This document shows positions 34,917-44,312 of a DNA stretch of 50,663 nt, one piece after another. Location of the stretch: contig CALXQE010000061.1 in NCBI GenBank assembly GCA_944390495.1, positions 1 through 50,663 of the forward strand, in the 5' to 3' direction. This stretch comes from an uncultured Clostridia bacterium. GTDB taxonomy: Bacteria; Bacillota; Clostridia; UBA1381. The notes below the pieces were generated by a model. That model made no database searches. It saw nothing but the letters and a program-made list of their open reading frames with translations, and was not told where the DNA came from. Every line of letters begins with the position of its first letter. Position 1 is the first letter of the stretch. The translations under genes and the position numbers were made by a program.

Positions 34917-35845
34917 GTACAATAGGTTTTGATACAAGTAACTACACCACCTCTATTGGCTGGACTGACGGAAAAAACGATATAAATATAAGACAGATAT
35001 TATCTGTAAAGGAAGGTATGCGAGGCATACGTCAAAGCGAGGGAGTTTTTCAGCATACAAAACTTGTACCCTCCCTTTTTCATAAGTTATCACAGGATGT
35101 TGATATTACATCTGTAAAAGCCGTAGGAATAAGCACACGTCCACGAAACATAGAAGGTTCATATATGCCTGTATTTCTCGTGGGTGACGGCTATGGACGT
35201 GTTGTAAGCGATACGCTCGGCGTACCGCTTTATGAATTTTCTCACCAGGACGGTCACGTAATGGCAGGTATATATTCCTGCAATGCCTTTGAGCTGTTGG
35301 ATTGTGATTTTATTTCAGTTCACTTATCAGGCGGTACAACGGAAATACTAAAAAGCCGCTACGAAGGATTTAATTTTACACATAAAATAATAGGCGGTAC
35401 AAAGGATATAAGTGCCGGTCAGCTAATAGACAGAATCGGAGTAAAAATGGGACTTCAGTTTCCTGCCGGAAAAAGTCTCGAACAAATGGCTCTTAAGGCT
35501 CAAAACAGCGTAAAACTCCCCATATCAGTTGACGGCGGATATATGAATTTTTCCGGAAGTGAAACAAAGTCATTTAATCTTTTGCAAAATACAGATAAAA
35601 ATTCACTTGCTTTAGGTATACTCGAAAATGTCCGTGATACACTTACAAAGGCTGTAAACAATGCTATAAATGATACCGGTATACGTAAGGTGCTTTTCGT
35701 CGGCGGTGTAGCGTCAAATACTATTATTAAAGCAGGACTTGAAAACAAATTAAATGCCGATGTTTATTTTTCAAGCAAAGAATATTCTACCGACAACGCT
35801 GTCGGTATTGCATATCTTGCCTATCTGGCAAACAAGGAGGCTTAA
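34913..35845 (+). CDS. TsaD/Kae1-like paralogue (Gcp-type, ASKHA fold)
   Basis: 310 residues, shorter than typical TsaD (about 335). It has the ASKHA nucleotide-binding pattern: IGFDTSNYTTS, the metal-binding HxxxH in FSHQDGHVMAG, HLSGGTTEIL, the VLFVGGVASN segment and TDNAVGIAYLA near the end. TsaD makes the t6A modification of tRNA. This protein differs from the usual family in several loops and lies in a nusB-xseA operon, so it is more likely a paralogue of unknown role than the housekeeping enzyme, which should be elsewhere. It overlaps nusB by 4 bp. Confidence 0.85.
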   Translation: MSTIGFDTSNYTTSIGWTDGKNDINIRQILSVKEGMRGIRQSEGVFQHTKLVPSLFHKLSQDVDITSVKAVGISTRPRNIEGSYMPVFLVGDGYGRVVSDTLGVPLYEFSHQDGHVMAGIYSCNAFELLDCDFISVHLSGGTTEILKSRYEGFNFTHKIIGGTKDISAGQLIDRIGVKMGLQFPAGKSLEQMALKAQNSVKLPISVDGGYMNFSGSETKSFNLLQNTDKNSLALGILENVRDTLTKAVNNAINDTGIRKVLFVGGVASNTIIKAGLENKLNADVYFSSKEYSTDNAVGIAYLAYLANKEA

Positions 35846-35847
35846 TT

Positions 35848-37032
35848 TTGGAACCAAGAATTGCCACAGTTTCACAGATTAATGGTTATGTCAAGAAAAT
35901 ACTTGATAACAATATAATATTAAACAATGTATGGGTAAAGGGTGAAATTTCCAATTTCAAGCACCATTATTCAGGACATCTTTATATAACGCTAAAAGAC
36001 GAAGGCGGAGTATTAAAATCAGTTATGTTCCGCACAAGTGCACAATCCCTTTCCTTTGAGCCTTCAGACGGTATGAAAGTTCTGGCAAGAGGCAGAATAA
36101 GCGTATATGAAGCAGGCGGCTCATATCAGCTGTACATTGAAGAAATGATTCCCGACGGTGTTGGGGAATTATATATTGCCTATGAGCAATTAAAGAAACG
36201 ACTTAATGAAGAAGGTCTTTTCGACAATCGTTATAAAAAAAGTATTCCACCTTTCCCTAAAACAGTCGGTGTTGTTACTGCATCTACCGGTGCTGCTGTA
36301 AGGGATATTATAAACGTAATAACAAGACGCTGTCCTATGACAGAGATAATAATTTATCCTGCTCAAGTACAAGGCAGCGGCGCATCAAAAAGTATAGTAA
36401 AGGCGATAGAATATTTTAATGCATTAGACTGTGTCGATACTCTTATTGTAGGACGTGGCGGCGGAAGTATTGAAGATTTATGGGCATTTAATGAAGAAGA
36501 AACAGCAAGGGCTATTTTTAATTCACATATACCCATTATTTCAGCAGTGGGACACGAAACAGATTTTACAATCGCTGATTTTGTTGCAGATATGCGTGCA
36601 CCTACACCTTCTGCGGCAGCTGAAATTGCCGTACCGTCAATGATTGAATTAGCAAACAGGATTTTAACAAATAAAGAACGAATTTCTCAAAGCATGATAA
36701 AACGCATAGAAAATAATAAACTTATACTAAAGCGTTTTAAGATGAAAACACCTAAAGATAAAATAGATGATTATCGTTTAAAAATAGATTCTTCTGTAAA
36801 GACACTTGAAAGCTGTGTTAAACTAAAATCCGAAACACTTAAACGACAGCTTGCTCAAAATGCAGCAAAACTTGATGCACTAAGCCCCCTTCAAACCCTG
36901 TCACGTGGTTATGCAATCCCCACAACAAGCGAAGGAGCAGTAATACGCAGTGCTTTGGATATGGAAGACGGAATGGAATTTACACTCAGAATGAAAGACG
37001 GAAAAAAAGAATGTATTGTTAAAGGAGAATAA
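35848..37032 (+). CDS. xseA: Exodeoxyribonuclease VII large subunit
   Basis: 394 residues from a TTG at 35848, with AGGAGG 7 nt upstream. The N-terminal OB-fold (VWVKGEISNFKHHYSGHLYITLKD) is followed by the catalytic core with VGVVTASTGAAVRDI, VGRGGGSIEDLWAFN, SAVGHETDFTIADFVADMRAPTPSAAAE, then a coiled-coil C-terminus. With XseB it degrades single-stranded DNA. Only 2 bp separate it from xseB. Confidence 0.97.
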   Translation: MEPRIATVSQINGYVKKILDNNIILNNVWVKGEISNFKHHYSGHLYITLKDEGGVLKSVMFRTSAQSLSFEPSDGMKVLARGRISVYEAGGSYQLYIEEMIPDGVGELYIAYEQLKKRLNEEGLFDNRYKKSIPPFPKTVGVVTASTGAAVRDIINVITRRCPMTEIIIYPAQVQGSGASKSIVKAIEYFNALDCVDTLIVGRGGGSIEDLWAFNEEETARAIFNSHIPIISAVGHETDFTIADFVADMRAPTPSAAAEIAVPSMIELANRILTNKERISQSMIKRIENNKLILKRFKMKTPKDKIDDYRLKIDSSVKTLESCVKLKSETLKRQLAQNAAKLDALSPLQTLSRGYAIPTTSEGAVIRSALDMEDGMEFTLRMKDGKKECIVKGE

Positions 37033-37034
37033 AA

Positions 37035-37259
37035 ATGGCAAAATCATTTGAAGAATCAATAAGTGAACTTGAAGAAATAGTTGCACGTCTCGAAAGCGGA
37101 AACGTCACACTTGACGAATCACTTGAACTTTTTGAAAAGGGTATTAAGCTATCAAAGAACTGTCAAAAAATGCTTGACACAGCAGAAAAAAAGGTATCAA
37201 TCCTTATGACAACAGATGACGGAGAAATTGTTAAAGAGGACTTTATCGGAAAGGAATAG
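37035..37259 (+). CDS. xseB: Exodeoxyribonuclease VII small subunit
   Basis: 74 residues of two helices, with FEESISELEEIVARLESGNVTLDESLELFEKG, the family signature. Multiple copies bind the XseA coiled coil. AAAGGAG stands 8 nt before the ATG. It follows xseA by 2 bp and precedes ispA by 2 bp. Confidence 0.96.
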   Translation: MAKSFEESISELEEIVARLESGNVTLDESLELFEKGIKLSKNCQKMLDTAEKKVSILMTTDDGEIVKEDFIGKE

Positions 37260-37261
37260 AA

Positions 37262-38137
37262 ATGAAAGAACATTTAAAAGAATACATTTCGCTTATAGAT
37301 AAACATCTTGATGAATATATCCCTGAAAAAAATAATCCTCAAAGTATAATTTACAAAGCAATGAGATATAGTCTTTTTGCCGGCGGCAAAAGACTTCGTC
37401 CTGTACTTATGCTAAGCTGCTGTAAAATGTGCGGCGGTGACATAAATGAAGTTATTCCCTTTGCATGTGCATTGGAGATGATTCACACATACTCTTTAAT
37501 ACACGACGATCTTCCTGCTATGGATAACGACGATTTAAGACGCGGCAAGCCTACTAACCATATAAAATTTAACGAAGCTACTGCAATACTTGCCGGTGAT
37601 GCACTGCTTAATAAAGCCTTTGAGGTGGTTTCTTCATATAATGGCCAAAATATAGAGCGTGCTTTAAAAGCTATAAACATGCTTGCTATGTCCTCAGGTA
37701 CAGAAGGTATGATAGGCGGACAAATAGTAGATATGGAAAGCGAAAACAAATCAATAACACTTGATGAACTTGAATATCTACATCTAAATAAGACAGGTGC
37801 AATTATACGTTCTGCTTGTACAATAGGTGCATTAATGGGCGGAGGATGTGAGGAACAAATTGAAGCAGCTGATAACTTTGCGAAAAACCTTGGCATTGCC
37901 TTCCAAATACAGGATGATATACTTGATGTTACAGGAACGGAAGAGGAACTGGGAAAACCTATCGGCTCAGATGCAAATGAACATAAAAACACTTATGTTA
38001 CACTTGTAGGACTTGAAAAGTCAGAGGAACTGTCAAAGAAATATTCAAACAAAGCAAAGGAATCCCTTGAAATTTTCGGAAAAAAAGCAGACTTCTTAAA
38101 ATCACTTACTGATTACCTTATAACAAGACGCAACTAA
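37262..38137 (+). CDS. ispA: Farnesyl/geranyl diphosphate synthase
   Basis: 291 residues, all-helical trans-prenyltransferase. The first Asp-rich motif is HDDLPAMDNDD (Asp82, Asp83 ... Asp88), with RRGKPTNH after it, and the second is FQIQDDILD. GGKRLRP binds pyrophosphate. The aromatic residues before the first motif suggest a C15 product, so farnesyl diphosphate for undecaprenyl synthesis is likely. dxs, often adjacent in other clostridia, is not here; a DUF212 gene follows. Confidence 0.95.
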   Translation: MKEHLKEYISLIDKHLDEYIPEKNNPQSIIYKAMRYSLFAGGKRLRPVLMLSCCKMCGGDINEVIPFACALEMIHTYSLIHDDLPAMDNDDLRRGKPTNHIKFNEATAILAGDALLNKAFEVVSSYNGQNIERALKAINMLAMSSGTEGMIGGQIVDMESENKSITLDELEYLHLNKTGAIIRSACTIGALMGGGCEEQIEAADNFAKNLGIAFQIQDDILDVTGTEEELGKPIGSDANEHKNTYVTLVGLEKSEELSKKYSNKAKESLEIFGKKADFLKSLTDYLITRRN

Positions 38138-38157
38138 AACTTGAAAGGACATGTTTT

Positions 38158-38601
38158 ATGATTTATCTTAAAGACCTCATTTCTAATTCAGTACTTATAA
38201 CTGCCCTGCTTGGCTGGTTTATTGCACAGGCACTGAAGATTATATTCAGCTACGATAAAAAGCTTGATTTTAAGCGTTTTGTAGGTTCAGGAGGAATGCC
38301 AAGCTCACATTCATCATTCGTAACTTCTCTTACACTTGCTGTTGGTTTTGTCAGCGGTTTTGACAGTGTAGAATTTGCCATTTCTGCTGTACTTGCTTTT
38401 GTTGTAATGTATGATGCAGCAGGAGTTCGACGCAGTGCCGGTCAGCAGGCTGCACTTTTAAATAAAATTGCCGACTCAATTCTTCATGCTGATTTTCAGC
38501 GTACAGAAAAAAAACTAAAAGAACTTCTTGGACATACTCCAATAGAAGTTTTTGCCGGAGCAGTTCTCGGAGCTATAATAGCAATAATTCGTCACGCATA
38601 A
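38158..38601 (+). CDS. DUF212 / divergent PAP2-family membrane protein
   Basis: 147 residues, four or five transmembrane segments, with GSGGMPSSHSSFVTSLTLAVG and YDAAGVRRSAGQQAALLN, the DUF212 (YuiD-type) signatures. The PSSHS segment resembles the PAP2 phosphatase motif; the other motifs are altered and activity is not proven. Position after ispA suggests a role with prenyl phosphates, which is inference. Confidence 0.88.
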   Translation: MIYLKDLISNSVLITALLGWFIAQALKIIFSYDKKLDFKRFVGSGGMPSSHSSFVTSLTLAVGFVSGFDSVEFAISAVLAFVVMYDAAGVRRSAGQQAALLNKIADSILHADFQRTEKKLKELLGHTPIEVFAGAVLGAIIAIIRHA

Positions 38602-38635
38602 AAACAGCCGAAACGTAAAAGTTTCGGCTGTTTCT
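38602..38635. terminator. Bidirectional terminator between the DUF212 gene and the SPOCS gene
   Basis: AAACAGCCGAAAC (38602-38614) pairs with GTTTCGGCTGTTT (38621-38633), between convergent stops. Confidence 0.88.
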
Positions 38636-38639
38636 TTAA

Positions 38640-40181
38640 TTATACTCCCGGAATAAACAATCTCTCTCCTATTTCAAGCTTATCATTTTCCGTCATATTG
38701 TTAAATTTCATTATATCATCACAAGGCACTGCATAATGCTTTGCAATTTCCCATAAATTATCACCTTTTTGAACAAAGTAAACCACTATACCCTTTTTAC
38801 TATCTCTGTCACATTCTTCAGTAATAATCTCACTGATAAGATTTATCGTTCTCTTTCTTATGACATTAGCATTTAAAGCTAAAATACATCTTATCTCAAT
38901 TTCACCTGCTACATTTAAGTTATATGATACATGTTTCACTTCAGCTTTTATTTCAGGAATAAGTGATTCATCATCAACACCACATTCAAGCATATAGCTA
39001 AATGGTATATCCTTTTTCATGCTGTAAACAGGGCTTTCTGTATTATCTGTTATATAAAGTATATACGTTTCAATTTTACCCTCTGTCAAAAGCTTGCCTT
39101 TTTGAAGCTGAGCCTTAGTTATATAAGGTCTTGTTATTACGTCATACACACCTGAAATTTCAGGTGCTCCTTGACTCACTTCTGTCATTTCTCTTATTGT
39201 GTTTTGCGATACCGGTCTTGCAACAACTTCATCTATTTCTCTTTCTTCTTTTAGAAGTGTTGTTTTGCTGAAAGGTTCATAACAGTCACTAATCATGTCA
39301 ACCGATACATTTTCTGTTGCCTTTATCTGTACATTTACATTAACATTTATGTCAACAATTCGTTTGTCGCCATCATTATCTTCACCTATTTCATATTCTG
39401 TATCCAAAATACTGTAATCAATATCACAGATTGTATCATCACCGGCATCCTCACACTCTACAACCTCTGTAAATTCCTTTTCTGTTTCCATAGAGCGTAT
39501 ACACTGTTCCCCATCTGTATATAAAATAGTGGAACACACCGTACCATTTAAATAAATTCTTCCCGGAATTGTTTTATATTCCATATCCGAAATTTTTGTA
39601 TCTACCTTTAATATTTCATTTATTGATGTCTGACCGTTTTGTACTTCACAGTTCCCTTTAACTTCAAAACTGCGTTCTATAAGTCCTATGCAATTTTGTA
39701 AATGTACACTGTCCTTACTTACTTGCACGTTATCGTCTTCCGATACGTCAACAGCAATTTCTATTTCATTTTCCTTTACGGCCTCATAATCAATACCTAC
39801 TATAACACCTACCCTAAGTTTTCTGCTGTTTTTCATAGAAAATTCCGCCTTTTCCACATGTGCCGATGTTAGTAGTCTTACATCTTCGCTTAGTTCTCGG
39901 CTGTCCACATTCTGAGTAAAATCAGAAAAAGAACATATACTTTTTATACTTTCAGTTTCACTGTCCGGCAAATACAATATCGTCATATTAACTCTTCCGT
40001 TTATAACCGCCTTACCGTCCACTACGGACTTGTCTGTTATACAAACATCAGAATCAACCTGTAAAATCTTTCTCATATCAGGCTTAACATCAGGAACAAT
40101 TATATTTTCCTCAATAACAGCCTGCATTGTTCCTTTACATATTGTTTGATTTACAGTCACATTTTCCTTAATCAATTCCAT
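38640..40181 (-). CDS. SPOCS-domain (DUF3794) LysM protein, probable spore envelope protein
   Basis: 513 residues from the ATG at 40181, 8 nt after GGAGG; an upstream in-frame ATG at 40196 overlaps that site. Repeated SPOCS domains cover most of the length; EENIIVPDVKPDMRKILQVD is the typical opening and is echoed at about 190-200 and 320-360. The C-terminal LysM domain (IVVYFVQKGDNLWEIAKHY to the end) binds peptidoglycan. Relatives include SafA/SpoVID-linked and coat-associated proteins, so a role in spore cortex or coat assembly is likely. No vegetative promoter lies between the rhaB terminator and the start. Confidence 0.9.
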   Translation of the reverse strand: MELIKENVTVNQTICKGTMQAVIEENIIVPDVKPDMRKILQVDSDVCITDKSVVDGKAVINGRVNMTILYLPDSETESIKSICSFSDFTQNVDSRELSEDVRLLTSAHVEKAEFSMKNSRKLRVGVIVGIDYEAVKENEIEIAVDVSEDDNVQVSKDSVHLQNCIGLIERSFEVKGNCEVQNGQTSINEILKVDTKISDMEYKTIPGRIYLNGTVCSTILYTDGEQCIRSMETEKEFTEVVECEDAGDDTICDIDYSILDTEYEIGEDNDGDKRIVDINVNVNVQIKATENVSVDMISDCYEPFSKTTLLKEEREIDEVVARPVSQNTIREMTEVSQGAPEISGVYDVITRPYITKAQLQKGKLLTEGKIETYILYITDNTESPVYSMKKDIPFSYMLECGVDDESLIPEIKAEVKHVSYNLNVAGEIEIRCILALNANVIRKRTINLISEIITEECDRDSKKGIVVYFVQKGDNLWEIAKHYAVPCDDIMKFNNMTENDKLEIGERLFIPGV

Positions 40182-40196
40182 AATTTTATCCTCCAT

Positions 40197-40230
40197 AAAA
40201 AATTCTCATAGTAAATACTATGAGAATTTT
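40197..40230 (-). terminator. Terminator after rhaB, adjoining the SPOCS ribosome binding site
   Basis: AATTCTCATAG (40201-40211) pairs with CTATGAGAATT (40218-40228). The T-run is followed at once by ATGGAGG of the next gene. Confidence 0.85.
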
Positions 40231-40247
40231 TTCGGATTATTCTTTAA

Positions 40248-41735
40248 TTATGCTTTTTTTATAATTTCTTTCCAGTTTTCGTAAGCCTTATCCCAAGCTT
40301 CACTGTCCTGCGGCTCGTATGTAGCTATATCAAATGAATTTTTTACAACTTTTCGTCCTTCATTTATATTTTGAATTGCACCCATAGCCATAGCCTGTAC
40401 TATAACATTACCAATACTTGTTGCTTCAACCGGTCCTGCACTTACAGTTCTCTTTGTCGCATTTGCAGTAAATTGACAAATCATCTTGTCTTTAATACCG
40501 CCGCCGACAATATTAACAACGTTGTACTTATTACCTGTAACATCTTCCATGCCTTCAACTGTCTGACGGTACTTAAATGCCAAGCTCTCGGCAATACATC
40601 TTACTACCTCGCCCTTTGTCTGGGGTACCTTCTGACCTGTCTTTTCGCAGTATTCTTTTATGCGTTTAGGCATATTTCCAGGTGTCTGGAATGCAGGATA
40701 ATCAGGGTCAATAAGACTTGCAAACGGCTCGGCAGCATTTGCCTGTCTTTCAAGTTCATCAAATGACAACTCTTCTCCTTCTCTTGCCCACTGACGCTTT
40801 GACTCCTGTATAAGCCACAATCCCATAATATTCTTTAAAAATCTTATTGTCTTATTAACGCCGCCTTCATTCGTAAAGTTATGCTCAAGAGCACCTTCAG
40901 TAATGTTTGGTTTGTCAAGTTCAACACCCATTAGTGACCATGTACCTGAAGAAATATATATAAAGTCTTTCTGGTCTACAACCGGTACTGATGCTACTGC
41001 ACTGCCTGTATCATGAGATGCAACTGCTACAACAGGTATTTGTTCTATACCAAGTTCCTCTGCAAGTTCAGGTTTGATTTTTCCTACTATTTCACCCGGG
41101 AATATAACATCTGTAAGTATATCTGTCGGTATACCAAACTTCTTTAAAAGATCGTATGACCATTCATACTTTTCGCTGTTATAGAACTGTGTTGTAGAAG
41201 CATTTGTATACTCTGTTTTTTTAACCCCCGTTAAGAAGAAGTTAAATAAATCAGGCATCATAAGCATTGTTTTTGCATTTTTAAGTGCACTGTCACCTGA
41301 AAGCTTTGCTGCAAGCAACTGATATAGTGTATTAAACCAGTTAAAAGCAATACCTGTTTCCTTGAATATGTCCTCCTTTGAAACAACCTTGAATGCTTCA
41401 TCATACATACCCTCTGTTCTTGTATCACGATAGTGATAAGGATTACCTAAAAGCTTATCATTTTCATCAAGCAAGCCGTAGTCAACAGCCCAAGTGTCAA
41501 TACCTATACAATCAATATCTCTGTCGCCGGAATTAGCACATTTTAATATACCTTGCTTAATTTCAAAGAAAAGTCTTAAAACATCCCAGTGTAAATCGCC
41601 GTTTATATTTACCGGATCATTTGAAAAACGGTGTTTCTCTTCAAGAGTAATTTTTTCACCGTCAAATGTTGCAAGCATAGCTCGACCTGATGACGCACCA
41701 AAGTCAAACGCTAAAAATTTATATGTTTTTCCCAT
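40248..41735 (-). CDS. rhaB: Rhamnulokinase
   Basis: 495 residues of the FGGY kinase family. The opening FLAFDFGASSGRAML, the ASHDTGSAVASVP segment, YISSGTWSLMGVEL and NIVGGGIKD match RhaB, which phosphorylates L-rhamnulose in rhamnose catabolism. AAAGGAGC precedes the ATG. It is a single-gene unit with its own promoter and terminator; rhaA and rhaD are not in the window. Another FGGY sugar kinase is possible but the DFGASSGR start favours rhamnulokinase. Confidence 0.9.
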   Translation of the reverse strand: MGKTYKFLAFDFGASSGRAMLATFDGEKITLEEKHRFSNDPVNINGDLHWDVLRLFFEIKQGILKCANSGDRDIDCIGIDTWAVDYGLLDENDKLLGNPYHYRDTRTEGMYDEAFKVVSKEDIFKETGIAFNWFNTLYQLLAAKLSGDSALKNAKTMLMMPDLFNFFLTGVKKTEYTNASTTQFYNSEKYEWSYDLLKKFGIPTDILTDVIFPGEIVGKIKPELAEELGIEQIPVVAVASHDTGSAVASVPVVDQKDFIYISSGTWSLMGVELDKPNITEGALEHNFTNEGGVNKTIRFLKNIMGLWLIQESKRQWAREGEELSFDELERQANAAEPFASLIDPDYPAFQTPGNMPKRIKEYCEKTGQKVPQTKGEVVRCIAESLAFKYRQTVEGMEDVTGNKYNVVNIVGGGIKDKMICQFTANATKRTVSAGPVEATSIGNVIVQAMAMGAIQNINEGRKVVKNSFDIATYEPQDSEAWDKAYENWKEIIKKA

Positions 41736-41770
41736 AATTTTGCTCCTTTTCTATAATCTTATATATACTT

Positions 41771-41799
41771 ATTATATATCAAAGCAAATATACTGTCAA
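41771..41799 (-). promoter_or_regulatory. Promoter of rhaB
   Basis: Minus strand TTGACA (41794-41799), 17-bp spacer, TATAAT (41771-41776), a perfect consensus. I see no clear cre site. Confidence 0.88.
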
Positions 41800-41845
41800 T
41801 ATCGCATAGCTACTATTTTGTTTAAATAAAAGACTTGAAAAAACA

Positions 41846-41871
41846 TAAAAACCCCTTATAAAGGGGTTTTC
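41846..41871 (-). terminator. Terminator of the two-component/GerMN operon
   Basis: AAAACCCCTT (41848-41857) pairs with AAGGGGTTTT (41861-41870), with T residues on the minus strand. Confidence 0.88.
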
Positions 41872-41873
41872 AT

Positions 41874-42809
41874 TTATTCAATCATACTTTCATCACGTCC
41901 GAACATACTTCCTATATTAATATTACCAAAGTCATCAACTTTTTTACCGTCCATTAAAAACAGTACTCTTCCTATGCTGTTAAGTTCTGTAAGTGAATCA
42001 ACAATTGAATATATCACCATTTTTTCTTTTTCAGCTGAACCACTGTTTTTATCAAGGAAACTTGACTTAAAATTAACAAAACAAATGTTATCTGATGTTT
42101 CCACACTCAAAAGTACAGTATCATCGCTTAATGCAGATGACAAATTTTCATTTTCCGGGCCCTTTATAAGCTCATGTATTATATACTGTGCTATCGGCTG
42201 CTGATCTGTTACTCTTATCGTTCTTGTTTCCTTTACAAGTTTACCTCCGTCCTTTTTGGGGAAATACAAAGTTACTTCACGCATTTCACTTGTATAGGTA
42301 TCAGTGGAAAGATTTATGTCACTATCCTTTAAAAATCCTATTATTGAACCGCTGTTTGTAGCAATATCTTTCCCCTCTATTACAACTTTTACACTTTCTA
42401 TATCACTTATTGTACATAATGACTTTACAACAGCATATACAGACAACACATCCTTTGTGCTGTCACCCGTTAAAAACTCCCTTGAAAAGTTCACCGTGAC
42501 ATTTCCGGTATCTATACCTTCTATGGAAAGCAATTTTGTATTTTTTTCTATTATCTTTACTTTCTTTCCATCAGAAGGGCCTTTCATAAGTTCATCAATT
42601 ACATTTTCTGCAAGGTCATATACATCACGATACTTTATTTCACGATTTTCTGAAACAAGTGCCGTTGATGTTTCATTATAGAAGTATAATGTTGAGTTAT
42701 ATTTACTGCTTACATAATCCTGACGTATAAACAGAATAAGAAGTATTATGGCAATTACTGCTAATACAGCTATTACAGCTGTTGTTATTATTTTTTTCTT
42801 ATTTGTCAT
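41874..42809 (-). CDS. Membrane-anchored protein with two GerMN domains
   Basis: 311 residues: a transmembrane anchor (about 9-28), then two GerMN repeats (about 40-155 and 175-295), each with the LYFYNETS or LYFPKKDG opening and VNFSREF or VNFKSSF core. GerM of Bacillus is needed for sporulation and germination, and GerMN proteins also occur next to envelope two-component systems. Here it follows the sensor kinase by 27 bp, so it is likely an extracytoplasmic accessory of that system. AGAGGATATAGAT precedes the ATG. Confidence 0.88.
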   Translation of the reverse strand: MTNKKKIITTAVIAVLAVIAIILLILFIRQDYVSSKYNSTLYFYNETSTALVSENREIKYRDVYDLAENVIDELMKGPSDGKKVKIIEKNTKLLSIEGIDTGNVTVNFSREFLTGDSTKDVLSVYAVVKSLCTISDIESVKVVIEGKDIATNSGSIIGFLKDSDINLSTDTYTSEMREVTLYFPKKDGGKLVKETRTIRVTDQQPIAQYIIHELIKGPENENLSSALSDDTVLLSVETSDNICFVNFKSSFLDKNSGSAEKEKMVIYSIVDSLTELNSIGRVLFLMDGKKVDDFGNINIGSMFGRDESMIE

Positions 42810-42836
42810 ATCTATATCCTCTCATATAAGTCCGAT

Positions 42837-44312
42837 TTATGCACTTATTTTACATGGCAGTTTAATTGTAAATATACTGCCTATATCCGAAGCATTTGTA
42901 ACTGATATACTTCCTCCGTGCATTGTCACAGCCTCTTTTGTTATAGCCAGTCCCAATCCTGTACCGCCTGTGTCCCTTGATCTTGAATCATCTAACCTGT
43001 AAAAACGCTCAAAAATTCTCTCACGTTCACCCTCAGGTATTCCGGGACCATTATCTTCTATTTGTATAGTTACATACTCACCGTCTGAATCTACATCTAT
43101 ATGCACAAATCCACCTTCCGGCGAATATTTTATTGCATTATCACAAATATTGTATATTGCCTCATACATCTTGTCGTAATCAAGAAGTATTGGTTCAAGA
43201 ATCTTATCATGATAATCAGTATAAATAACTATATCTTTAGAATTACCTATAGGTGTAAGTTTTTTCACAACGTGACTTATAAGATTTCTTATATCCGTTT
43301 CTTCAAGTTTCAGCGAATTACCTCCTGAATCAAGCTTTGTAAGAACAAGTAACCTTTCGACTATTCTTGTAAGTCTGTCAACTTCATCTGACATATCAGA
43401 AAGAAATTCCTTTACCATTTCCGGAGGAGGATTTTCAACAGATACAAGACTGTCGCAAATTAGTTTTATTCCTGCCATCGGTGTTTTTAGTTCATGGGAG
43501 GCATCAGAAACAAATTTACGTCTTTTTTCCTCCAGTAATTCCAGTTCATCACACATATAGTTAAGAGTTTCACCCATCTGTGATATTTCATGATGTCCTT
43601 TAACTCTAACTCTTTTAGAAAAATTACCCTTTGAGATTTCCCGTGCAACGGATGTAAATTCCTCCATAGGCGACGTAATAATATAACTCATACCAAGACT
43701 TAACATTCCTATAAGCACTACTATAAGTGTACTAAATACTATAAGGCTTGTCCTTGTTGATGCAACAGTATCATCTATTGTATTTATAAGTTCAGCCAAA
43801 TACACTCCGCCCTTAATTTCACCGCCTATTTTCACAGGTACTGCCACGCTTATAAGACGCATATCATTTTCACCGGGTTCAATTATTTCCGCCTGTTCGC
43901 CGTCAAGGGCACGTTTTAACACGTCACGCATAAATACCTTACCCATAAGCTGTGATTCCTTGTTTGTATCATACAAAACTGTATACGAAGTATTTGTTAC
44001 AACACCTCTTATGTTTGTACCTGCCAGACTTCTGTCTACCACTTCTCCAAATTTTTCTTCTGTTGCAGGAGAATTTTCAGCTGCCCATACATCAGCAATA
44101 GTTTCAGAAATAATATTTGCTTTAGCAAACATATTGATTGTTTCACTATCGTACAAATTTTCGCTAAGCAAACCAATTACATAAACAGTCATAAGTACAA
44201 GCGTTGTTATAATAATTGCCAAATACGTAGCAATCATTGTAAAACGCATTGAATTTGTAACATTTTTTATTTTACTTTTTAAATCAATCTTTTTTGTAGT
44301 AATAGCCAACAC
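42837..44312 (-). CDS. Sensor histidine kinase (WalK/PhoR type)
   Basis: 491 residues: transmembrane helix 1 (about 25-50), an extracellular sensing region, transmembrane helix 2 (about 185-210), HAMP domain, HisKA with FVSDASHELKTPMAGI (phospho-His), and HATPase_c with NICDNAIKYSPEGG, DNGPGIPEGERERIFERFYR and GGTGLGLAI. It overlaps the response regulator gene by 29 bp. The called GTG start lies inside that gene; a later ATG is possible because I see no strong ribosome binding site. With the regulator it probably controls cell-wall genes. Confidence 0.92.
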   Translation of the reverse strand: MLAITTKKIDLKSKIKNVTNSMRFTMIATYLAIIITTLVLMTVYVIGLLSENLYDSETINMFAKANIISETIADVWAAENSPATEEKFGEVVDRSLAGTNIRGVVTNTSYTVLYDTNKESQLMGKVFMRDVLKRALDGEQAEIIEPGENDMRLISVAVPVKIGGEIKGGVYLAELINTIDDTVASTRTSLIVFSTLIVVLIGMLSLGMSYIITSPMEEFTSVAREISKGNFSKRVRVKGHHEISQMGETLNYMCDELELLEEKRRKFVSDASHELKTPMAGIKLICDSLVSVENPPPEMVKEFLSDMSDEVDRLTRIVERLLVLTKLDSGGNSLKLEETDIRNLISHVVKKLTPIGNSKDIVIYTDYHDKILEPILLDYDKMYEAIYNICDNAIKYSPEGGFVHIDVDSDGEYVTIQIEDNGPGIPEGERERIFERFYRLDDSRSRDTGGTGLGLAITKEAVTMHGGSISVTNASDIGSIFTIKLPCKISA

